This document shows, piece after piece, positions 1 to 5,901 of a DNA stretch of 6,419 nt. The position numbers and the translations under genes are program-made. Origin of the DNA: RYN-124 sp046262175. Its GTDB lineage: Bacteria; Actinomycetota; Actinomycetes; Mycobacteriales; SCTD01. Within the stretch, counting starts at the first letter, position 1, and every line of letters begins with the position of its first letter. The notes beneath the pieces were generated by a model. It was not told where the DNA came from, did not search any database, and worked only from the letters and a program-made list of their open reading frames with translations. Location: contig JBHENF010000203.1 of NCBI GenBank assembly GCA_046262175.1, forward strand, positions 1 through 6,419. Direction: 5' to 3'.

Positions 1-32
1 CCCGCCGTTCTGCTGCGAGGCTGCCGGCATGA
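1..32 (+). CDS. Possible 3' end of an upstream gene (partial, tentative)
   Basis: In the frame beginning at base 3, nine open codons (reading RRSAARLPA) run into a TGA at 30-32. That stop shares the ATGA tetranucleotide with the start of the methyltransferase gene. ATGA junctions of this type are common between translationally coupled genes in compact high-GC genomes. Nothing about the product can be said from nine codons, and the frame may be open by chance. The argument rests on the junction alone. Confidence 0.3.
   Translation, partial: RRSAARLPA
17..20 (+). promoter_or_regulatory. Ribosome binding site of the methyltransferase gene
   Basis: GAGG lies eight bases before the ATG at 29 and supports that start, although the reading frame stays open to the left edge. 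If an upstream gene ends at 32, this site lies inside its last codons, as in coupled translation. Confidence 0.5.
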
Positions 33-685
33 CCGTCGCGCTGGAGGGCCTCCACGCCGTCAAGCACGCCCTGCGCTTCGCCCCCCGGCTCGTCGCCTCC
101 GTCGTCGTACGCGACCTGGCGCAGGCCCGCGCGCTGGCTCACCAGCTCGCGCCGGACATCGCCGACCAGCTGCTGGCGCTCGCCACGACCGGCGAGGTCG
201 GCCACCCGACCGGTGTCGAAGGTCTGGCCGTACGACCGCCCGAGGCGCGCGCTGTCCTGCACACGCGCACCAGCCCGCTGGTGCTGCTCGACGGCCCGCG
301 GCACCCGGGCAACGCCGGCGCCGTGATCCGGGTCGCAGCCGCCGCCGGAGCGAGCGGCGTCGCCCTCACCGGCCGGCTCGACCCGTGGCACCCGGCCGTC
401 GTCCGTGGCAGCGCCGGACTGCATTTCGCGCTGCCGGTGCTGGCAGCCGAGCCGCACGAGGTGACCGGACCTCTGCTGGTCCTGGACGCGGACGGCGACC
501 GTCTGGCGGACGTACCCGACGACGCGGTGCTCGTGGTCGGCAGCGAGCGCGCCGGCGTCGGGAACGAGCTGCGGTCGCGCGCCGCCGGCGTCGTCCGCCT
601 GCCGATGCGCGAGGGGGTCAGCAGCCTCAACCTCGCGACCGCCGCCGCCGCCGTCCTCTACTCCTGGCGGCTGCGGAAGGGGTAG
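29..685 (+). CDS. TrmH/SpoU-family RNA 2'-O-methyltransferase
   Basis: Predicted cytosolic SAM-dependent enzyme that methylates a ribose 2'-OH in tRNA or rRNA. The 218 residues fit the family's two-domain form. Residues 1-75 resemble the SpoU substrate-binding domain (EGLHAVKHAL near the N terminus, HPTGVEGLAV at 59-68). Residues 83-215 form the SPOUT knot domain. Motif 1 is at 90-101 with N95 and catalytic-type R101, followed by R126 in RGSAG. Motif 2 is VGSERAGV at 170-177, with E173. Motif 3 begins LPMREGVSSLNLATA at 191. Motif 2 reads GSERAG where GNEGxG is more usual, but the acidic residue is kept. The ATG at 29 is preceded by GAGG at 17-20, eight bases away; the frame is open to the window edge, so an earlier start cannot be excluded. 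The 3' end overlaps the opposing 2H gene by 28 bp. The target nucleotide cannot be assigned, so no gene symbol is given. Confidence 0.9.
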   Translation: MTVALEGLHAVKHALRFAPRLVASVVVRDLAQARALAHQLAPDIADQLLALATTGEVGHPTGVEGLAVRPPEARAVLHTRTSPLVLLDGPRHPGNAGAVIRVAAAAGASGVALTGRLDPWHPAVVRGSAGLHFALPVLAAEPHEVTGPLLVLDADGDRLADVPDDAVLVVGSERAGVGNELRSRAAGVVRLPMREGVSSLNLATAAAAVLYSWRLRKG

Positions 686-1155
686 CTGCCGAGCGGCTCC
701 CACGGCCCGCCCGCGTACCGCCACAGCGCCAGCCCCTCCGCCCGCGCCGTCCACGGCACGAACGCCTCCGCGAGCGCCTGGTGCAGCAACCGCGCCTGCT
801 CGGCCGGCACCTTGTTCTGCACGGTGACGTGCGGCTTCCACGGCTGGGCGTCCTGCCGGCTCAGCGCGAACCGCGCCGCAACGCCCTGCCGGACGGACGG
901 GTCGACGGACAGGTCGTAGGCGACCCCGCCGCCAAGGAAGCGCACCCCCGTCACGTGCACGTCGAACGCCTCGCGGTCCGCGGCCACGTCGAGCGCCTCC
1001 CGCACCTCCGCCTCCTGGTCGCCCGGCAGCGCGTGGAACAGCGTGACGTGTGCGCCCACCACGAGCCGATGGGGCGGGAAGTGCCTGCTACGCAAGGCGT
1101 CCAGCGCCTGCTGCGACCGCTCGTCGAGCTCCAGGGTGACGACGAGCGGCTGCAC
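658..1155 (-). CDS. 2H phosphoesterase, 2'-5' RNA ligase family protein
   Basis: Small cytosolic protein of 165 residues in the LigT-like 2H superfamily. Members ligate or hydrolyse 2',5' linkages, or open 2',3'-cyclic phosphates. The two defining HxT motifs are present: HVT at 36-38 (in GAHVTLFHALPG) and HVT at 109-111 (in KPHVTVQNKV), about 70 residues apart as the bilobal fold requires. The RHFPPHR stretch at 24-30 before the first motif is typical of the actinobacterial branch. I place the start at the GTG at 1155-1153, because homology begins at VQPLVVTLELD. The frame runs on upstream to an ATG at 1395, but that extension has no recognisable domain and crosses the divergent cyclase gene. 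An intermediate ATG at 1272 is also possible. GAGGGG directly abuts the GTG, which is too close for a good ribosome binding site, so the start is the weakest part of the call. The substrate is unknown. The 3' end overlaps the methyltransferase gene. Confidence 0.85.
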   Translation of the reverse strand: MQPLVVTLELDERSQQALDALRSRHFPPHRLVVGAHVTLFHALPGDQEAEVREALDVAADREAFDVHVTGVRFLGGGVAYDLSVDPSVRQGVAARFALSRQDAQPWKPHVTVQNKVPAEQARLLHQALAEAFVPWTARAEGLALWRYAGGPWEPLGSYPFRSRQE

Positions 1156-1234
1156 CCCCTCATCGTGCCGGTGACATCCGGTGGGCGCAGGTCTCGCGTC
1201 CGCCGCGTCGGCAGGCCCCCCCGGCAGAACTAGT

Positions 1235-1275
1235 CCGTTCGGACCATCCTCACCATGGCCGTTCGGTGCCATCCT
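1235..1275. repeat. Direct repeat in the divergent 2H/GGDEF gap
   Basis: CCGTTCGGACCATCCT at 1235-1250 recurs as CCGTTCGGTGCCATCCT at 1259-1275, starting 24 bp later and differing by one substitution and one inserted base. The first copy sits inside TCCG-TT-CGGA, a short interrupted palindrome. The repeat lies between the GTG starts of two divergent genes, about 35-75 bp before the cyclase start, where an operator or activator site would be expected. No clear -10 or -35 hexamers are visible for either gene. A regulatory role is inferred from position only. Confidence 0.5.
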
Positions 1276-1298
1276 TCGCCGTGGATCCGCAGCGACCG

Positions 1299-1303
1299 GG
1301 GGG
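1299..1303 (+). promoter_or_regulatory. Ribosome binding site deciding the GTG start of the cyclase
   Basis: A G-run at 1299-1303 is followed by a six-base spacer and then GTG at 1310. This is the best-spaced start candidate in the frame. The nearer in-frame GTG at 1304 directly abuts the G-run, and the ATG at 1181 lies far upstream in sequence without coding character. Confidence 0.55.
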
Positions 1304-1309
1304 GTGAGC

Positions 1310-1966
1310 GTGTCCACACCACAGCAGGCTGACAGCGCCAACGACGAGCTGGCCGCGCAGCGGATGCGGCGGGCCGTCCCGTCGCAGCGGCCCAAGCCGC
1401 GGGCGCTGGAGGAGCCGGACCGCGAGCAGTACGAACTCGCGCTCGACCGGTACGAGGTGCAGCTGGCGGAGTACCGCGCGCGGTTGGACGAGTACGCGGC
1501 GCAGCTCGATGCGGCCCATCACGACGGGTTGACCGGCGCCTGGCTGCGGCAGGCGGGCCGCCAGCTGCTCGCCGAGGAGCTGCAGCGGGCGGCACGCACC
1601 GACACGCCGCTGAGCATCGCCTTCGTCGACCTCGACGGGCTCAAGGCGCGCAACGACCAGCGGGGGCACGCCGCCGGCGATGCGGCCCTGGTCGCGGTGG
1701 CCCGCGCGCTGCTGGCCGGACTACGCGGCTATGACCACGTCGTCCGCTGGGGCGGCGACGAGTTCCTCTGTCTGCTGCCCGGGCTGCGGCGGGACGAGGC
1801 GGATCGGCGCCTGCTGGAGGCGCGGCGCGCGCTGGCACGGGGACATGACCCGCTCAGCATCAGCGTCGGCGTCGCGGAGCGGCACGCCGGCGAGACCGCG
1901 GAGGAGCTGGTCGCCCGGGCAGACCGGGCGCTGTACCTGTCGCGGGGCCGCGCGCTCAGGCCGTGA
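1310..1966 (+). CDS. GGDEF-domain diguanylate cyclase, cytosolic
   Basis: Predicted to condense two GTP into the second messenger c-di-GMP. The protein has 218 residues, with no signal peptide or membrane segment. Residues 1-35 are polar and probably flexible. Residues about 38-69 form a coiled coil with Tyr at 41, 48, 55, 62 and Leu at 45, 52, 59, 66. The GGDEF domain spans about 72-214: DGLTG at 72-76, metal-type D107 in FVDLDGLK, N115 and D124 in the NDQRGHAAGD stretch, and an exact GGDEF at 148-152. The inhibitory I-site RxxD is intact (R139, D142), five residues before GGDEF, so product feedback is expected. All residues needed for catalysis appear present. There is no PAS, GAF, REC or other sensor domain; the coiled coil probably mediates dimerisation or partner binding. 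The start is GTG at 1310, with an alternative at 1304. The gene diverges from the 2H gene and its last 11 bp overlap the end of hrpA. Confidence 0.93.
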   Translation: MSTPQQADSANDELAAQRMRRAVPSQRPKPRALEEPDREQYELALDRYEVQLAEYRARLDEYAAQLDAAHHDGLTGAWLRQAGRQLLAEELQRAARTDTPLSIAFVDLDGLKARNDQRGHAAGDAALVAVARALLAGLRGYDHVVRWGGDEFLCLLPGLRRDEADRRLLEARRALARGHDPLSISVGVAERHAGETAEELVARADRALYLSRGRALRP

Positions 1967-4900
1967 GGTCGTCGATGGCGCGGTAGATGCGCTTCTCGCT
2001 GACCGGGTGCTTGGTACGCATGCCCTGCGCGAACAGGCTCACCCGCAGCTCCTCGACCATCCAGCGGATGTCGTCGACCCGGGGGTCGTACGGCCGCCGG
2101 GCACGCAGCTGCGCCAGCTCGTCCTGCACCGCGTGTACGCCGGTCATCGCGAGCGTGTCCCGCGACGCCGACGCCGGCAGCTTGGACAGCCGGGCCTGGA
2201 GCGCCGTCAGGTAGCGGACGAGGTCAGGCAGCCGATCCGCGCCTGCCGCGGTGACGAACCCGGGGAAGACCAGCGCTTCCAGCTGTGCGCGCATGTCCAC
2301 CTGCGCCGCGGAGATCCCCTGCACCTGGGGGCGAAGCGCCTGCCACAGGGACAGCACCTGCTCGACCTGCCGTACGACGCCTTCGGCCGTCGGTACCAGC
2401 TCCCCGCGCACATGGTCTCGCAGCGCCCCGAACCCGGCCTCGTCCCAGACCACCCCGCCGCCGGAGCGCATCAGCGCGTCGATCGCGGCGGTGACGCAGT
2501 CCTCGAGCAGGGCCGGGACGCTGCCGTGCGGGTTCGTCGACAGCGCGAGCTTCGCGGCGTTCGACAGCGAACCGGCGACGGCCTTGACCGGCGACGGGAC
2601 GTTGAGCCACAGCAGCCTGCGTATGCCGCTCCACATCGCGACCCCCTGCTCCGCCGGCGATCCGAGCACCTGCAGAGACACCGACGTCCTCTTGTCGACG
2701 AGTGCCGGGTAACCCGTGACGCCGGTGCCCGCGGGCACCGACTGCGGCACCGCCACCATCGACGTGAGCCCGGACCGCTCCACCTGCGGAGCCGCCGACG
2801 ACAGCGCCTGCTGCACCTTCGCCGCGAGCTGCGCGCGCAGCGCGGCGAGCTCCTTGCCCTCCGCCAGCGTGCGGCCGTCGGCGTCCTCGACGCGGAACGT
2901 GATGCGCAGGTGGTCCGGCACCCGCTCCAGCTGCCACTCCTCGCGGCGCACGTCGACGCCGCGCAGCCGCAGCAGCTCCCGTTCGAGCGCGTCGAGGAGC
3001 GGCTCCTGCCGCGCCTCCAGGACGGCCAGCAGCGCACGTGCGGTGTCGGGCGCCGGGACCAGCTTCACCCTGGTCGGCTTCGGCAGGGACTTGATCAGCG
3101 CCGTGACGAGCTCCTCGCGCAGGCCGGGCACCTGCCAGTCGAACCCATACGGCGACAGCGCCGGCAGCACCGCGACCGGCACGTGCACGGTCACGCCGTC
3201 GGCGTCGCTGCCCGGCTCGAACTGGTAGGTCAGCGGCAGCCGCAGCTCGCCCTGCTGCCACACGTCCGGGTAGTCACCGGGGTCGACGCCCTCGGCCTGC
3301 ACCAGCATCGCCATCGAGAAGGTCAGCAGGTCGGGCGTCTCGCGCCGCGCGTTCTTCCACCAGGCGTCGAAGTGCGCGCCGCTGACCACGTCCGCCGGGA
3401 TGCGCGCGTCGTAGAACTCGAACAGCGTCTGGTCGTCGACGACGATGCCGCGACGGCGCGCCCGGTGCTCGAGCTCCTCGACGTCCTCGAGCAGCCGCAG
3501 GTTGTCGACGAAGAAAGCGTGGTGCGTCTCCCAGTCGCCCTCCACCAGCGCGTGCCGGAGGAACAGGTCCCGTGACATCACCGGGTCGACCCGCGCGTAG
3601 CCCACCTTCCGCCGCGCGACGAGTGGCACGCCGTACAGCGTCACCCGCTCGTACGCCATGACCGCGCCCTGCTTCTTCGCCCAGTGCGGCTCGCTGAAGA
3701 CGCGCGTCACGAGGTGCGGCGCGAGCTGCTCAGCCCACTCCGGAGCGATGCGCGCGAGAACCCGGCCCCACATCCGGTTGGTCTCGACGAGCTCGCCGGC
3801 CATCACCCACTGCGGCTGCTTCTTGTGCAGCGCACTGCCGGGCACCACAGCGAACCGCGCCCCGCGCGCGCCGACGTACTCACGCTTGTCCGGGTCGCGG
3901 AGGCCGATGTGCGACAGCAGCCCGGCCAGCAGCGACAGGTGCACCAGGTCGGGTGCGGCCTGTCCGCTGTTGAGCGTCAGGTCGAGGCTGCGCGCGACCC
4001 GACGCAGCTGGCTGTGCAGGTCCTGCCACTCGCGGATCCGCAGCCAGTTGAGGAACTCCGTACGGCACAGACGGCGAAAAGCGCTGCTGGACAGGGTTTT
4101 CTGCTGCTCGCTGATGTGGTTCCACAGGTTCAGGTACGTCAGGAAGTCCGACGTCGGGTCGGCGAACCGGTTGTGCATCTCGGCGGCCTGCTGCTGCTTG
4201 TCCGTCGGCCGCTCGCGCGGGTCCTGGATGGACATGGCCGCCGCGATGACCAGCACCTCGCGCAGCGCGCCGTGCTCGTTCGCCTCGACGACCATACGGG
4301 CGAGCCGCGGGTCGATGGGCAGCTGCGCGAGGCGTCGGCCGAGCTGCGTGAGCCTGCGCCTGTCGTCGAGCGCGCCGAGCTCGTGCAGCAGGTCGAGCCC
4401 GTCCTTGATGTTGCGGCGGTCCGGCGGGTCGAGGAACGGAAACGCGGCGATGTCGCCGAGCCCGATCGCCGTCATCTGCAGGATGACCGACGCGAGGTTC
4501 GTGCGCAGGATCTCCGGGTCGGTGTACTCGGGCCGGTTGTCGTAGTCCTCCTCGTCGTACAGCCGGATGCAGATGCCCTCTGCGACGCGACCGCAGCGGC
4601 CCGCCCGCTGCCGCGCCGACGCCTGGCTGATCCGCTCGATCGGCAGCCGCTGCACCTTCGTGCGCGCGCTGTAGCGCGAGATGCGGGCGGTGCCGGGATC
4701 GACGACGTACCGAATCCCCGGCACGGTCAGCGACGTCTCCGCGACGTTGGTCGCGAGCACCACCCGCCGGCGCGCCTTCGATGTCTCGAAGACCTTGTGC
4801 TGCTCGGCCACGGACAGCCGCCCGTACAGCGGAAGGACCTCCGTCCCCTCGGGAGCGCGCCCGCGCAGGACCTCCGCCGTGTCACGGATCTCCCGCTCCC

Positions 4901-5711
4901 CGGACAGGAACACCAGCACGTCACCCGGAGCCTCGTGCTCGAGCTCCTCGACGGCCTCGGCGATCGCCTGCACCTGGTCGGTGTCGTCGTCCGGCGGCCG
5001 GTAGCGGACCTCCACGGGGTACGTGCGGCCGGACACCTCCACGACCGGGGCGTCGCTGAAGTGCGCGGCGAACTGGCCGGGGTTGATGGTCGCGCTGGTG
5101 ATGACCAGCTTCAGGTCGGGCCGACGCGGCAGCAGCTGCTTGAGGTACCCGAGCAGGAAGTCGACGTTGAGGCTGCGCTCGTGCGCCTCGTCGACGACGA
5201 GGGTGTCGTACGCGAGCAACGACCGGTCCTGCTGGATCTCGGCCAGCAGGATCCCGTCCGTCATCAGCTTGACCAGCGTCGTGTCACCGACCTGGTCGTG
5301 GAAGCGGACCTTGTAGCCGACCGCCTCGCCCAGGGGCGTGTCCAGCTCCTCCGCGATCCGCTCCGCGACCGTGCGCGCGGCGATCCGGCGCGGCTGGGTG
5401 TGGCCGATGGTGCCGAGGACCCCGCGGCCGAGCTCGAGCAGCATCTTGGGCAGCTGGGTGGTCTTGCCCGAGCCGGTCTCGCCGGCGACCACGACGACCT
5501 GGTGCTCGCGCAGCACCTCGAGCAGCTCGTCCCGCGCCTGCGACACGGGCAGCTGGTCGGGGTAGGTGATCCGCGGCACCGCCGCCCGCCGGGCGGCGAC
5601 CCGCTGCTCGGCCGCAACAAGGTCGCGCGAGACATCCCGCTTCGCCCGCAGCCGCTGCTCGATCCGCCGACGGTCCTTGAGCATCAGGCCGTCGAGCTGC
5701 TGCGCCTCCAT
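1956..5711 (-). CDS. hrpA: ATP-dependent RNA helicase HrpA (DEAH box)
   Basis: Full-length HrpA of 1251 residues (E. coli HrpA is about 1300). It is an NTP-dependent 3'-5' RNA helicase of superfamily 2; in E. coli it acts in fimbrial mRNA processing and has been linked to rescue of stalled ribosomes. Motifs in order: Walker A GETGSGKT 77-84, Ia TQPRR 105-109, II DEAH 174-177, III SAT 206-208, V TNVAETSLTVPG 321-332, VI QRAGRCGR 368-375. These are followed by the winged-helix/HA2 region (about 435-540), an OB-like segment (about 585-665, including GARGARFAVVPGS) and the long HrpA-specific DUF3418 region to the C terminus, which ends in the typical WMVEELRVSLFAQ and PVSEKRI elements. The start is ATG at 5711, because MEAQQLDGLMLKDR aligns with the E. 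coli N terminus. The frame continues to an ATG at 6077, but that part lies antisense to pirin and lacks homology. No convincing ribosome binding site precedes 5711. The gene has no frameshift or internal stop and is divergent from the pirin gene. Confidence 0.97.
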   Translation of the reverse strand: MEAQQLDGLMLKDRRRIEQRLRAKRDVSRDLVAAEQRVAARRAAVPRITYPDQLPVSQARDELLEVLREHQVVVVAGETGSGKTTQLPKMLLELGRGVLGTIGHTQPRRIAARTVAERIAEELDTPLGEAVGYKVRFHDQVGDTTLVKLMTDGILLAEIQQDRSLLAYDTLVVDEAHERSLNVDFLLGYLKQLLPRRPDLKLVITSATINPGQFAAHFSDAPVVEVSGRTYPVEVRYRPPDDDTDQVQAIAEAVEELEHEAPGDVLVFLSGEREIRDTAEVLRGRAPEGTEVLPLYGRLSVAEQHKVFETSKARRRVVLATNVAETSLTVPGIRYVVDPGTARISRYSARTKVQRLPIERISQASARQRAGRCGRVAEGICIRLYDEEDYDNRPEYTDPEILRTNLASVILQMTAIGLGDIAAFPFLDPPDRRNIKDGLDLLHELGALDDRRRLTQLGRRLAQLPIDPRLARMVVEANEHGALREVLVIAAAMSIQDPRERPTDKQQQAAEMHNRFADPTSDFLTYLNLWNHISEQQKTLSSSAFRRLCRTEFLNWLRIREWQDLHSQLRRVARSLDLTLNSGQAAPDLVHLSLLAGLLSHIGLRDPDKREYVGARGARFAVVPGSALHKKQPQWVMAGELVETNRMWGRVLARIAPEWAEQLAPHLVTRVFSEPHWAKKQGAVMAYERVTLYGVPLVARRKVGYARVDPVMSRDLFLRHALVEGDWETHHAFFVDNLRLLEDVEELEHRARRRGIVVDDQTLFEFYDARIPADVVSGAHFDAWWKNARRETPDLLTFSMAMLVQAEGVDPGDYPDVWQQGELRLPLTYQFEPGSDADGVTVHVPVAVLPALSPYGFDWQVPGLREELVTALIKSLPKPTRVKLVPAPDTARALLAVLEARQEPLLDALERELLRLRGVDVRREEWQLERVPDHLRITFRVEDADGRTLAEGKELAALRAQLAAKVQQALSSAAPQVERSGLTSMVAVPQSVPAGTGVTGYPALVDKRTSVSLQVLGSPAEQGVAMWSGIRRLLWLNVPSPVKAVAGSLSNAAKLALSTNPHGSVPALLEDCVTAAIDALMRSGGGVVWDEAGFGALRDHVRGELVPTAEGVVRQVEQVLSLWQALRPQVQGISAAQVDMRAQLEALVFPGFVTAAGADRLPDLVRYLTALQARLSKLPASASRDTLAMTGVHAVQDELAQLRARRPYDPRVDDIRWMVEELRVSLFAQGMRTKHPVSEKRIYRAIDDLTA

Positions 5712-5742
5712 GTCAGGTCCAGCGTAGGGCGACGGGGACGGG

Positions 5743-5777
5743 CTGCCCGGCGCCAGGACATCCACTGCCCGGCAGTG
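5743..5777. repeat. Short tandem sites and small hairpin in the hrpA/pirin gap
   Basis: CTGCCCGGC occurs at 5743-5751 and again at 5765-5773, 22 bp apart, which is about two helical turns. The second copy is the core of a small dyad, CACTGCCCGGCAGTG at 5763-5777 (six base pairs closing a three-base loop). That dyad shares bases 5763-5765 with the left arm of the larger inverted repeat, so the two foldings compete. GC-rich nine-mers recur easily, so significance is uncertain. Confidence 0.35.
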
Positions 5778-5830
5778 ACGGCCGCACACGTCGCTGCGGG
5801 CCACACAGGTCCCGAGGTGGATGTCTTGGC
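5752..5830. repeat. Long-spaced inverted repeat in the hrpA/pirin gap
   Basis: GCCAGGACATCCAC at 5752-5765 and GTGGATGTCTTGGC at 5817-5830 are complementary at 13 of 14 positions, separated by 51 bases. In + strand RNA the one imperfect position (5756 with 5826) would be a G-U pair, so the 14-bp stem is uninterrupted; in - strand RNA it would be a C-A mismatch. The repeat fills the middle of the 190-bp gap between two divergent genes. It may be an operator pair, a structured 5' leader of the pirin transcript, or a remnant of a small repeat element. No known RNA family is recognised. Confidence 0.6.
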
Positions 5831-5901
5831 ACCAGCAGATCGGTCGACGGTCGGCAGGCAGGCCGCCGCGTACGAGCCCTCGACGCGGGTACGGGCGGGA
5901 G

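Noticed and set aside
385..1233. 282-codon open frame on the + strand
   Set aside because: It is an Arg/Pro-rich shadow crossing the methyltransferase and antisense to the 2H gene; both real genes have clear family motifs.
1156..1309. c-di-GMP riboswitch in front of the GGDEF gene
   Set aside because: I looked for the conserved GEMM elements and did not see them; the gap is explained better by a direct repeat.
2224..3261. 345-codon open frame on the - strand inside hrpA
   Set aside because: The Ala/Gly/Arg-rich composition is that of an out-of-frame reading of hrpA, which is intact through this region.
1680..3575. 631-codon open frame on the + strand
   Set aside because: It is Arg-, His- and Gln-rich and has no recognisable domain. 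It lies across the GGDEF and hrpA coding sequences and is a typical high-GC shadow of them.
5757..5850. Cysteine-containing reading on the - strand (CWC, then C-V-A-R-S-D-V-C-G-R-H-C), considered as a leader peptide or small Cys-rich protein
   Set aside because: There is no start codon with a ribosome binding site close by, and the frame is simply continuous with the hrpA extension. The inverted repeat explains part of the sequence.
5826..5854. Promoter for pirin using TTGGCA at 5826-5831 as -35
   Set aside because: No acceptable -10 sequence lies 16-19 bases downstream.
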